NCBI GenBank assembly: GCA_037903475.1
Contig: JBAJFG010000008.1
Location: 1-64,000 of the forward strand
Source: Ancylostoma caninum
Taxonomy: Eukaryota; Nematoda; Chromadorea; Rhabditida; Ancylostomatidae
DNA: 64,000 nucleotides
Direction: 5' to 3'
The notes under the pieces are model-generated. The model did no database searches. It saw only the letters and a program-made list of their open reading frames with translations, and had not been told where the DNA came from. This document shows, piece by piece, positions 1-9,047 of the stretch (the first letter of the stretch is position 1; the number at the start of each line of letters is the position of its first letter). A program made the translations under genes and the position numbers.

Positions 1-984
1 TGATGCAAGAATGATTAAACAACACTGCGACTATCTGGAATTCCTGGCTACTCGCATATAGCCTCGTGCCGTCACTTTGGTTCAATGGTTAGGAATGGTT
101 TTCCGTACTGATTCAGCTTCTTTCTAGTCAAAAATGAACAGGATTAACTCAGTTATCAAGAAATTATGTGAATTCCTCATTTAGAATTCTTCACTGATCC
201 GATAGGCAGATAGCACCGATGTTGACATTTACAAGCTCTCACAATGCTCCACCATAACAGAGTATTAAAGAAATACAAGTGCAGTCATTGGAAGGCTTCA
301 TGGTCAAATAGGGGTAAGAGACTACAGGCGTATATAGCTTACTGCCTAATATACTTTTTTTAAGTTTATGGAATTTCCAGAGAAGCACTACGTTTGGATT
401 GCGAGAATAGTGTACTTACTGGGGATCAGAAGTCATATTGAGCCTATGCGCACATTACGCGCTAGCTAATTTTCTTCCGAGACAGGTGTATTATTGTGTA
501 ATTTCTTCCGAGACAGGTGCATTATTGTGTAATTTCTGAGATCGTCGACTAACGTTTCCTCTTCCCTGGCGGTCACGTCAACGATGCTTTTGAATGTGAT
601 GTGAAGAAATAAAATGAGCCCTGCCTCGGTTTTTTTTGTGAATTTAAAGAGAGATTTAGAAGGGAGGTTAACTTCAACAATATTGAAGGAGAGGTCAACC
701 TATTTGTATGTATATTGATCTAACCGACCGTTCTGTTTTTGAATTTTCCTTATCGACGGTAACTCAACAAACTGAGTTGATCGCGTAACCATAACTTACG
801 TAGGCTCCAAGTGAACGCAGTGTTGCTAACCAATTCCAGAGATGAGGCACCACTCACTCAACAACACGTATCTTTGGTCTTAGTTTGACCGTGCCTCCTC
901 CTCTATTTGTAAGCCTTGTGCACATTATTCTGAAAGCCTTGAAACTCTAGCTTATGAAAATTACACATATGCTTTATATGCTCT
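1..984. other. Intergenic DNA, no gene seen
   Basis: I see no convincing coding exon or RNA gene here. The only structure is a short tandem duplication at 471-532. The DNA has ordinary mixed composition. Confidence 0.5.
471..532. repeat. 31-bp tandem duplication
   Basis: Two adjacent copies of a 31-bp unit beginning TTTCTTCCGAGACAGGTG (471-501 and 502-532) differ at a single position (T or C after GGTG). This looks like a recent local duplication. No function is apparent. Confidence 0.85.
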
Positions 985-1164
985 ACAGTCCTTGTCGAAA
1001 AGATAGACGGATTGCGCGTGCGGTTTCATATCGTTACGGCCACAGAATCGCGTTGGGACCTACTGCACCCTCTCAATTAGAGCATGCTCTCTGCGCATCC
1101 ATCGTTCAGGTCCCGCCGCGTTTCCGCAGTCACGGAATCCGTCTATGTTTTCGACAAGGACTGT
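985..1164. mobile_element. TA-flanked foldback MITE, copy A
   Basis: This 180-bp element has inverted ends: CAGTCCTTGTCGAAAAGAT at the left and its near-perfect complement at the right. It is flanked by TA on both sides, the target-site signature of Tc1/mariner-type elements. Related copies lie at 46386-46549 and 61884-62065. There is no coding capacity, so it is a non-autonomous element. The short ORFs through it are chance. Confidence 0.8.
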
Positions 1165-1394
1165 ACATTACAACGGCATACAAGCAAAGACGCAGCCAGA
1201 AGGAGGCGTTTGGAAAAAGAAGAGGTCTCAGCCTTATCACTTTGGGGACCTCGACGCCGTTACTACAAATATTAATTTCATTGCTGATTAATTAGAAATA
1301 AATATTCCAGAAGCAAAAGTAAAAATCAACAATTACGATGGTTGCGGCTATAGTGCACCTGTAGTATAGCACGCAACCTGCGTCGCCGCCGCTG
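1165..1394. other. Repeat-derived flank, no gene
   Basis: Positions about 1190-1250 resemble, in reverse orientation, the segment around 46305-46345 (shared GGAAAAAG, GGTCTC and TTTGGGGACC motifs in the same order). It is probably the remnant of an older repeat next to the MITE. The last 20 bases before the LTR element are GC-rich and form half of an imperfect palindrome. Confidence 0.45.
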
Positions 1395-1399
1395 GCCAC
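1395..1399. repeat. Target-site duplication, left (GCCAC)
   Basis: GCCAC stands directly before the TG of the 5' LTR and again directly after the CA of the 3' LTR (14618-14622). A perfect 5-bp duplication is the expected footprint of a BEL/Pao integrase and shows that the element is intact at both ends. Confidence 0.9.
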
Positions 1400-2254
1400 T
1401 GTCGTGACTGTCGCACGACTTCCATTCCCAGGACTCCTTCGACCGACGACGTTCCCTTCCGGTCTGGACGCCAGCAAGCTGGGATGCATTGGGCCGACGT
1501 CCTCTACCGGTTCAAATCCCCTTGCGTGGCCAGCGCGCCCTTCCATCAGCGCGCTCTCATGGGTTACGGTACTTTCCCACGCCGGCAGCAGTATATAAAG
1601 AGCCCTCGCGTTCGATCGAGTTCAGTCTTCGCCAGTCGACTCCTCACCGTCACTCTCGTCACTCGCTCCATCGATCGCTCCGCTGCCGCAATGGCCCAGA
1701 AGTCCTGCCGACGAAGATGATGATGCAATCCGCTGTTCGAAGATGTCCACCGCCTCCAGACGACGCCAATCCAAGTCCATGTCGAGCCGCTGAAGATCCT
1801 GCAGTGCCGCGCGTGTCCATCAGGCCGGTTATGACTTAACACATTCCATCTTGTGGTTATAGCTCTCTATTGTATTGATATCATATTCGATGGGGATCAT
1901 GAAGGTGGCTATTTACTCGTGTTGAGATCATGGAAGATAGAGACATTGAATATCTCGGGATGTCCGATTGAAGAAACTAGTTGTGTTGTGTCGGGAAGGG
2001 ACAGAATCCAGAAATGGTCGGATCGTTTGGATCTTAGAGAAGTCGTAATACGCTAAGTTCGCTAAGCTCTTGCCCGCGCCCGCTTGCCGCTCGCCTAGGG
2101 TAGTAGGCCTTTATCACTTCGCCCGCTGGCTTGCGAGCCCACTGCTTCAATGCGCCGCGGTACTACCCTCACGTAGCCTTGTGGGTTCAGGTTAAACCCT
2201 CTTTTGCCGTGTCTGGCTTGGGTGCTACCACCGACGCCCTGGCCGGGCACGACA
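1400..2254 (+). repeat. 5' LTR
   Basis: An 855-bp LTR beginning TG and ending CA. It matches 13763-14617 at a constant offset of 12,363. The only differences I found are an A/C near 1843 and an A/G near 1878. It contains a TATA box and an initiator-like motif. The short ORFs inside occur in both LTRs and have no recognisable product. I did not find a canonical AATAAA. Confidence 0.95.
1592..1627 (+). promoter_or_regulatory. LTR core promoter (TATA + initiator)
   Basis: TATATAAA lies at 1592-1599. The initiator-like TTCAGTC lies about 30 bp downstream, with its A at 1624, the usual spacing for Pol II. This would place the U3/R boundary at about 1624. The same motifs recur in the 3' LTR at 13955-13990. 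The start site is inferred, not measured. Confidence 0.65.
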
Positions 2255-2258
2255 AAAT

Positions 2259-2269
2259 TGGTGCATCGG
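2259..2269 (+). other. Primer binding site, probably tRNA-Gly
   Basis: TGGTGCATCGG begins four bases after the LTR. It is complementary to a tRNA 3' end ...CCGATGCACCA, which is what I recall for nuclear tRNA-Gly(GCC). The 11-bp match and its position fit a minus-strand primer site. Confidence 0.75.
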
Positions 2270-3139
2270 GCCACGGTTTCCTGAGAGCAACCGCTCAGGA
2301 CGCCGTAGAAGATCGAGCCCGCCACCGCCGCGCCACAGTTGCACGCACGCGCGCCTAGGTAAGTGTTAAGGCAGTCCCGCTTCCTTCCAAATGGGTATCG
2401 CTAGGGTTCCGCACGCAATTAGGAGCGCAGACGCATAGGTAAGAATCCGTTTAACGATTGCGACTGGGGTCTCGTCTCCCACCGTAAGAGGCCGAACCGG
2501 TGTTACGAGGAGCTAGATGGCGGGTGGCAGACGTCATCGAACTCCACGTATAGTCCTCAAAGCGAGGTGGCGCCGGAGCCTGCCATGGACGCGCTGGCTA
2601 GTAGACGCAATCCCCTTACGCGCCAGGTGCTTACTCACTCTGCGGGGGTAGATCGAGTTGGGTTCGTCCCATGGCCTTTAGCCGCAGGGTTGGCTTGGAA
2701 GGACCCAGAAGCCGCTTGACACTCGAGGATCAACAGTCTTGGGGTAAGCACACGCGCTAGACTGCTCTGCGTGTTGGGTTCTTATTTGTGCCAGTTGCTG
2801 CCTTCTTGTTTTCGTACGCTTCCCTACATCGCCCTTTTTGTTTCGCCCGCACATCATCCTACCCTACGCGTTCTCCTTGCGTTCGCTCGCATTGCCTTGC
2901 GTATCTTCGCTATTCTTCTGCCACTTTGATCCATTTCGGTCCTATGTTCACCCGACTGCCAGCTACGCCCAATCATACAGCGTGAGATATTCAAGGATTG
3001 AGGGCCACTTTCGCAGTTGACTTTGCTCGTTTGTCGTGGGTTCGTCTTTGGCCAGGACGTTCTCACGACGTCGAACATTTCATTGTCACACTTCCTCATT
3101 GCAGATAGTATCGATACGATACAGCTATCAATCGCAACG
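2270..3139 (+). promoter_or_regulatory. Untranslated leader with splice signals
   Basis: About 870 bp lie between the primer site and gag. Two strong 5' splice sites are visible: TAG|GTAAGT (first intron base 2359) and TAG|GTAAGA (2439). A pyrimidine-rich 3' splice site ending CATTGCAG is at 3103-3104, 35 bp before the gag start. The leader may be partly spliced in some transcripts, and it should also hold the packaging signal. No ORF here is convincing. Confidence 0.5.
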
Positions 3140-5581
3140 ATGTCGAAGTACGGTTCAGTCAAGGCGAAAACAACCGCTGCCATCAACCGTCTCAACCGCG
3201 CACTGGAAAGGATCGACCCGAGCTACCGTCAATCCTTCAGCTCGGATGCTTCTCCGCGCGCACAGCTCGACCTGCTCTCTAGGCGTAATGGAGGGATGAC
3301 TTGCGCTAAGACCGCAATCGAAAAAGCGTTAGACATCTTGGACGAGCGCTACGAAACCGCGCACTGTTTTGTCAGCGAACAGCCAGACAACGAAAATCTC
3401 GTGCAGGACTTTAACGCGTACTGGGAACAGCATCACGGCGCAGAATTGCAGCATGACGCGCAAATCGCAATCAGCCAGCTGGACGAGCAGATAGAACTAG
3501 AGCTCGAAATCGCTAGTAAGATCCGCGAACAGCTTGCCGCGAATACTGCTTCTGCTCCGCCGCTTAGCCGCATGTCCTCGCAAGAAAATCTGCGTTCGGA
3601 AACCAATGCTGTTGCTCGCCTTTCGCTTCAGCCTAACATTTTCGCCGCAAATCCAATTCCAGCCGCAAGCGCTTTCGACAATCAGACATTCCAACTGCGC
3701 AAGCTAGAGCTTCCTGTGTTTGACGGGGATCAAGGTCAATTTTATGACTGGTGGGCTAGATATAAGACCATTGTCCACAATAACCCCGCTCTAAATACTG
3801 CTAACAAGTTTCTCCATCTCATTAGCAGCCTCAAGGGTTCTGCCGCGCTAGTTGTTGAGAGTCTAGACATAACCGATCCCGCTAACTATGAGCCCGCAAT
3901 TAAGGCATTGCTGCAGCGCTACGATAGACCAGACTTCACTCATCATCACTTTTTGCAGAAGCTGGAAGAACTACCGCTGTCGTCAGCCTCAGCCAGCTCA
4001 CAACGGGAAACGCTATGTCGCATCCAAGCTTGTGTGCTACAATTGGCACGATTCGAGGACACGTCGCAGTCGCTATCGCTCAAGAACTTGGTCCGCAAGA
4101 AGTTCCCAAAGGACACCCAGCTGGAAGTCATCAAGATGGAACATCGCTCAGGTGAGACTTGGACTTTACAGCAGCTTCTTGAGGGGTTTAGCAAGTTCAT
4201 CGAAGAACTCGAGAAGATAGACGACAAGTCGCTTCGTCCCAGCCAGGAAGATCAGGCCATCAATTCGCTCTCCACCGATGAGGAAGCCGATACTAGATCG
4301 ACTACTCCTCTGGCACCGTACGATCCGGATGTTTGTTGCTTCTGCTCTTCTCCGAATCATTCGTCCAGTAGTTGTAGTCGGTATCTTGCTCCATCTAATC
4401 GACGCCTCATCGTGGACCGTCATCGGTTGTGCTACAAGTGCCTCATCTTGGGTCATATTGCAGCCAACTGTTCCGCTGCAAACTGTAATCGTTGTGGTAA
4501 AGGTCATCATCCACTTCTCTGTTTGCGTAATCCAACTCCTAGGTCTCCTAGCCGTAGTCGTCGTTCAAGCAACGATAGCCGTCGTCCGGAAGACAGCCAT
4601 CGTTCATCTCGTAGTAGTCGTTCGTCTCGGAACTCCTCTCGCGACACCTACCATCGTCGTCGTTCTCGTTCCACTTCTCGGGACTACTCGCGTTCGCCTG
4701 TTCGACGTCGCTCACGCGACAGGGATAGTCGTAGTTATAGTCATTATTCCACACGTTACAGTTCTCCACACTATCGTCACCGTTCTCCGTATCGCTCTCG
4801 TTCACCACGTCCGTCTCTCCGCACTTATCGTCGTCCTTCTCCGTATCCGTCTCGCTCTCCACCGTCCGTCCGCTTCAGCGATTCCACGTCGTCCTCCTCC
4901 CACAGGAGACGACAGGAATCACCTTCTCCGTCTAGAAACCGTTCCTCTGTTCAGACAGTCTCTACAGACTTGGAGTACAAAACGGCCGTAGAGTGCTACC
5001 AGTCTGTTAAAGAGTCTTCGGCACTTCCTTCGTTTGCAGCACCGCAACATCAGCCTATGCTGATGATCGTCAGGGCCTACGCGCTTGATCAACGCACAGG
5101 TACTTGGAAACCAGTCTCCATCCTTCTGGATTCGGGTGCTCAAACAAGCTTCATCACTAGTGCTACGGTTTCTCGTCTTTCGCTCCATCCGTCCGACACT
5201 CGTACATTGACAACGGTTAGTTTCGGAGGTCACAAAGTGACTGAAGATACATCCTTAGTCGATGTCGAGTTGTTCGACAACTCCGATCAGCCGTTCAAAG
5301 TCCGGCTCTACGTTAAGGATGTCGTTGCCGCTCCACGCCAGGCACAACAACTCCATCCAGAAGACTTTGACTCGCTTCTCGCTAACCGAGTCGACCCGGA
5401 CTCGTTGCTCGTCACGCAAACTGTGGAACCAGACATTCTTCTTGGTATTAACTACTTCTGGGATGTTCTGTTCACGGACACACCAGTTGTACTTCCATCA
5501 GGTCTCGTCTTGGCACACACGCGTTTCGGTCCAACGGTCTCAGGTCTCTCGTTTTTTCGTCAATATGGCACAAGTGGTTGA
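3140..5581 (+). CDS. gag: Gag with RS-rich tract and aspartic protease
   Basis: A 813-aa polyprotein counted from the ATG at 3140. I preferred that ATG to the in-frame one at 3017 because it has a good context (CAACGATG) and lies after a 3' splice site. In order: an N-terminal coiled-coil-like region; a DUF1759-type Gag domain (about 193-365) around the motif FDGDQGQFYDWW; three zinc knuckles (about 398-460), starting CX2CX4HX4C; a tract of about 135 residues dominated by RS, SR and RD pairs (465-600); and a DUF1758-type aspartic protease with LLDSGAQ, catalytic Asp at about 664. It would form the capsid and bind genomic RNA. The frame ends at TGA 5579-5581, and pol lies in the +1 frame. RS tracts are typical of splicing factors, and I know of none this long as a standard Gag feature. 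Confidence 0.92.
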   Translation: MSKYGSVKAKTTAAINRLNRALERIDPSYRQSFSSDASPRAQLDLLSRRNGGMTCAKTAIEKALDILDERYETAHCFVSEQPDNENLVQDFNAYWEQHHGAELQHDAQIAISQLDEQIELELEIASKIREQLAANTASAPPLSRMSSQENLRSETNAVARLSLQPNIFAANPIPAASAFDNQTFQLRKLELPVFDGDQGQFYDWWARYKTIVHNNPALNTANKFLHLISSLKGSAALVVESLDITDPANYEPAIKALLQRYDRPDFTHHHFLQKLEELPLSSASASSQRETLCRIQACVLQLARFEDTSQSLSLKNLVRKKFPKDTQLEVIKMEHRSGETWTLQQLLEGFSKFIEELEKIDDKSLRPSQEDQAINSLSTDEEADTRSTTPLAPYDPDVCCFCSSPNHSSSSCSRYLAPSNRRLIVDRHRLCYKCLILGHIAANCSAANCNRCGKGHHPLLCLRNPTPRSPSRSRRSSNDSRRPEDSHRSSRSSRSSRNSSRDTYHRRRSRSTSRDYSRSPVRRRSRDRDSRSYSHYSTRYSSPHYRHRSPYRSRSPRPSLRTYRRPSPYPSRSPPSVRFSDSTSSSSHRRRQESPSPSRNRSSVQTVSTDLEYKTAVECYQSVKESSALPSFAAPQHQPMLMIVRAYALDQRTGTWKPVSILLDSGAQTSFITSATVSRLSLHPSDTRTLTTVSFGGHKVTEDTSLVDVELFDNSDQPFKVRLYVKDVVAAPRQAQQLHPEDFDSLLANRVDPDSLLVTQTVEPDILLGINYFWDVLFTDTPVVLPSGLVLAHTRFGPTVSGLSFFRQYGTSG

Positions 5582-8500
5582 CCACTTGTCCCCAGAACGC
5601 TCCGTCGATTCCGTCTCTCGCCTTTGGGATCTGGATCTCCTCGGTATCACCGATGATCCAGACCCGTCCGTCGACAAGGATGAGGATGCCCGTGTTCTTC
5701 GTCGCTTTCAGAACACGGCAGAGGAAATTGGAGGTTATCTCTACGTCCAGTTCCCCTGGAAATCTTCGCATCCGCGCCTCGCCGACAATAAACTTCTCGC
5801 TTACAAACGTCTCGAAAGTCAATATCGTTCCTTGGTCTCAAAGCCTTCACTTTGGAAGGACTACGCAGCTACCTTCGATGACTACCTTAAACAGGGAATC
5901 ATCGAAGAGGTCGACGAATTCAAATTCGACGACCACCGCGTCTATTACATCCCGCACCAAGCGGTTATCAAGGCTACGTCGTCCACCACCAAGCTACGTG
6001 TTGTCTTCGATGCGTCTTCGCACTACCGCAACTCGCCTAGCCTAAACGACTGTCTACACTCTGGTCCTGCCATCTTACCAGATCTCGTTGGCATTCTCCT
6101 TCGTTCTAGGCTAACACCACTTCTCTTGGTCTCGGATGTCGAGAAAGCATTCTTGCAGATTCGCTTACAGCGCAATCAGCGAGATGCTACTCGCTTCCTT
6201 TGGCTTAGGGATCCATCGCTTCCACCGTCTCCGCAGAATCTTCGCATCTTTCGCTTCACAAGGGTTCCATTTGGGATCACCGCTTCTCCGTTCCTCTTAG
6301 CCGCTTCCATCTTGTATTACTTGAATCGCGATCCTCGTTCTTCCTTGAAGAAGGAAATCGAGCAGAATACTTACGTCGATAACGTTATTCTGAGTGCAAA
6401 CACACCAGAAGAGGCTATCGCTAAGTATCGCGAATCCAAGTCCCTCTTCGAGTCGATGCACATGAATCTTCGTGAATTCTTGTGCAACTCGGATGTCGTC
6501 AACTCCGCTATTTCGCCTTCCGATCGCATCAGGAATGCAAGTACTGTCAAGCTTCTCGGAATACCGTGGAAACCGGATCTCGACAATCTTGTTGTTCCTC
6601 TCAAAATCGTCCATCAGCCAGTTAGTACAAAGCGCACGGCTCTTCGTGCATTGTCCTCCACGTTCGATCCGCTAGGACTTCTTGTACCGTTTCTGGCTCC
6701 ATTTAAGGTCTTCATACAGGATACCTGGAAGAAGAAGTACCAATGGGATGATCCTTTCGACAAGGAAGATCTTCTCCGTTGGAAACTGCTCATTCAGGAC
6801 CTGGAAGACCCGCTTCCGCTTATTCCGCGTTGTGTCGTTCCGTCGGATCCATCTTGCAAGTTAGAACTCGCAGTTTTCGGAGACGCTTCCCAACGTCTCT
6901 ACGCTTGCTGTGTCTATCTAATTTGTCACTCCTCGGTTGGCACAACTTCGCACCTCCTTATGGCAAAGTCACGACTTGGAGAAGTCGAGCCGTTGACAAT
7001 GCCACGTATGGAGCTTCTCGCCGCACTTATTAGTGCCCGTCTTGTCCGCTTCGTCCATTCGCAACTTCGCCGTCCAATAGCAGCAGTTCATTTCTTCTCG
7101 GATTCACAAATAGCTCTGCATTGGATTCACTCTTCTCGTCCGCTTAAACGCTTCGTCAATAACAGGGTCGTAGAAATCCGTTCCATCGTCTCGGCTCTGC
7201 AAACGTCAGGCACCCACGTGAAGTTCTACTACGTGCAATCGGATCAGAATCCGGCCGATTGTGCCTCACGTGGATTGTCTACTCGCTTCGCACATAACCA
7301 CATCTGGTGGTGTGGACCTTCGTTCCTTGTGTTACCATCGTCACAATGGCCTCAAGCAAATTGCGAATTCACTCTTCCTCCAGACGTCAGTCCAGAGGTC
7401 GAGAACGAATTCCAAGCGCTTACAGCCACACAGGTCTACTCCTACCAGTCTCCGCTTAGGTTTCAGGCTACTAATCGTTATCTTAAGCTCGTTCGTTCCA
7501 CGGCCTACGTTCTTAAGTTCATTGGTACCCTGTTCCTAAAAATCCGTCGTCGTCCGTCTTCGGTTAATCTATCCCATTCGCTTCCGACCAAGCTCATTAA
7601 CGCTGAAGAATTCACGATCGCGGAAACTCTGGTTATAACAGAGCATTACCGTGAAAGTGAACATCAGCTTAAGGAGCTTCCCCTTCATCGCTTTAATGTC
7701 CATCGGTCAGCAGACGGTCTCCTTCGTTGCCCAAATCGTCTAGAACACGCTGAGACCTCTACCATCTCTGCTGTACCAATTCTTCTCGTTCCCGCTCATC
7801 CGTTCACTACTGCCGTAGTCATGCATCACCACTTGGAGAACTTCCATTCTGGTGTACATGCTACAATCGCAGCTCTTCGTCGCCGCTTCTTCATTCCATC
7901 CATTAGGAGCACAGTCGTTAAGATCCTACGCGACTGTATAGTCTGTAAAAAGGCTAATTGTCTCCCTTATCGCTATCCAGATATGCCCAGCCTGCCTCAG
8001 GAACGTGTTGCTCGATCTCGACCGTTCCAGAAAGTAGGATTGGACTATCTTGGTCCGCTATACTATAGGGACACTTTCCATACGAAAGCCAAAGTATGGA
8101 TTTGTCTCTTCACTTGTATGGCGACTCGTCTTGTCCATCTAGAAGTCGTCTTGGACAATTCCACTCAGGAATTTCTACTCGCTTTCCGCCGTTTCATTGC
8201 TCGCCGAGGAACTCCGGATCACATCCTCAGCGACAATGCAACTACATTCGTCTCGGCTAGCGACACGTTGGAACACGTCATCTATGCCCGGTCGTCAGTC
8301 GAAAAACTGACTCACTTTTTCGCTAATCGTCGGATCACTTGGAAGTTCATAACGCCCCTTTCTCCATGGAAAGGAGGATTCTATGAACGCCTTGTTGGTC
8401 TTTTCAAGTCCGCCTTCCGCAAAACCGTCCATCGCAACCTTCTTCCGCTTCAGCAGTTTCAGACCCTCGTCTTTGAAATTGAGGCAGTCCTCAATGCACG

Positions 8501-9047
8501 TCCTCTCTTGTCAATTCGGGATACCTGTACTGCTCCGCAAGTTCTGAAGCCGATCGACTTCATTTCACCAGAAGTCGACCTTCAGATTCCTCCGTCAGAA
8601 CGCTCTTCGACAAGTCTTCCTAGTCACCGTCTAGCCGGTTGGTACCACGAAACCATCTCCGCGCTTGATCGTTTCTGGAACATCTGGTACAAGGACTACT
8701 TGTCGACCATCGCCGATCGTCATCAGAAGCGTATCCGCCAGGGTAGATCCACTCCGGTCATTCCACAGGTCTCGGATGTCGTTCTCGTCGCAGACAGCAA
8801 GGTTCCTCGTGGCCAATGGCATTTGGGTGTAATCACTACCTTGAGATACGATCGGTCAGGAATACCGCGTTCAGCGACCGTCCGGATGCCCAACGGTCGT
8901 GAACTCACTAGATCGCTTAACCATCTTTATCCGCTTGAGATAACAGCTTTCGAGGATCAACCAGAACCTAAGGAATGCGAAAAACAGTCTCCGACACGAG
9001 TACAACCGCCTCGTGCCGCCAAACGTGTCCGTTCCTACAGTCGGTAA
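5262..9047 (+). CDS. pol: Pol polyprotein (RT, RNase H, integrase)
   Basis: The frame is open from at least 5262, but family-like sequence starts only near 5558-5582, so the real product is probably a Gag-Pol fusion entered by a +1 shift, or a protein starting at the ATG at 5565. Counting from 5262: reverse transcriptase with DVEKAFLQIRL and the YVDN catalytic box (371-374); RNase H with GDAS, MELLAA, SDSQIALHW and NPADCASRG; an HHCC zinc domain (about 855-905); a DDE integrase core with D928, D991 and E1042; and a C-terminal DUF5641-like domain with the QWHLG motif. The order is that of BEL/Pao. There are no internal stops, so all enzymatic domains look intact. Confidence 0.93.
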   Translation: MSSCSTTPISRSKSGSTLRMSLPLHARHNNSIQKTLTRFSLTESTRTRCSSRKLWNQTFFLVLTTSGMFCSRTHQLYFHQVSSWHTRVSVQRSQVSRFFVNMAQVVDHLSPERSVDSVSRLWDLDLLGITDDPDPSVDKDEDARVLRRFQNTAEEIGGYLYVQFPWKSSHPRLADNKLLAYKRLESQYRSLVSKPSLWKDYAATFDDYLKQGIIEEVDEFKFDDHRVYYIPHQAVIKATSSTTKLRVVFDASSHYRNSPSLNDCLHSGPAILPDLVGILLRSRLTPLLLVSDVEKAFLQIRLQRNQRDATRFLWLRDPSLPPSPQNLRIFRFTRVPFGITASPFLLAASILYYLNRDPRSSLKKEIEQNTYVDNVILSANTPEEAIAKYRESKSLFESMHMNLREFLCNSDVVNSAISPSDRIRNASTVKLLGIPWKPDLDNLVVPLKIVHQPVSTKRTALRALSSTFDPLGLLVPFLAPFKVFIQDTWKKKYQWDDPFDKEDLLRWKLLIQDLEDPLPLIPRCVVPSDPSCKLELAVFGDASQRLYACCVYLICHSSVGTTSHLLMAKSRLGEVEPLTMPRMELLAALISARLVRFVHSQLRRPIAAVHFFSDSQIALHWIHSSRPLKRFVNNRVVEIRSIVSALQTSGTHVKFYYVQSDQNPADCASRGLSTRFAHNHIWWCGPSFLVLPSSQWPQANCEFTLPPDVSPEVENEFQALTATQVYSYQSPLRFQATNRYLKLVRSTAYVLKFIGTLFLKIRRRPSSVNLSHSLPTKLINAEEFTIAETLVITEHYRESEHQLKELPLHRFNVHRSADGLLRCPNRLEHAETSTISAVPILLVPAHPFTTAVVMHHHLENFHSGVHATIAALRRRFFIPSIRSTVVKILRDCIVCKKANCLPYRYPDMPSLPQERVARSRPFQKVGLDYLGPLYYRDTFHTKAKVWICLFTCMATRLVHLEVVLDNSTQEFLLAFRRFIARRGTPDHILSDNATTFVSASDTLEHVIYARSSVEKLTHFFANRRITWKFITPLSPWKGGFYERLVGLFKSAFRKTVHRNLLPLQQFQTLVFEIEAVLNARPLLSIRDTCTAPQVLKPIDFISPEVDLQIPPSERSSTSLPSHRLAGWYHETISALDRFWNIWYKDYLSTIADRHQKRIRQGRSTPVIPQVSDVVLVADSKVPRGQWHLGVITTLRYDRSGIPRSATVRMPNGRELTRSLNHLYPLEITAFEDQPEPKECEKQSPTRVQPPRAAKRVRSYSR
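5570..5589 (+). promoter_or_regulatory. Perfect hairpin holding the gag stop codon
   Basis: ACAAGTGG (5570-5577) pairs perfectly with CCACTTGT (5582-5589) around a four-base loop TTGA, whose last three bases are the gag stop codon. Pol continues in the +1 frame from this point, so this may be a recoding site. A T6 run at 5552-5557 just upstream is an alternative explanation: one base too many there would produce the same frame break. Confidence 0.5.

Noticed and set aside
60..130. GGTTCAATGG-type stretch suggesting a tRNA
   Set aside because: No cloverleaf can be drawn around it.
1507..1518. GGTTCAAATCC in the LTR resembles a Pol III B box
   Set aside because: I found no A box at the right distance and no T-run terminator, and the LTR has a clear Pol II TATA box.
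1404..1839. Several ORFs inside the LTR, repeated at 13767-14202
   Set aside because: They are identical in both LTRs because the LTRs are identical, they overlap in different frames, and they have no recognisable domain.
4278..4991. 237-codon ORF within gag rich in V, I, L
   Set aside because: It is the shifted-frame reading of the RS-coding tract (CGT/TCT repeats), not a separate gene.
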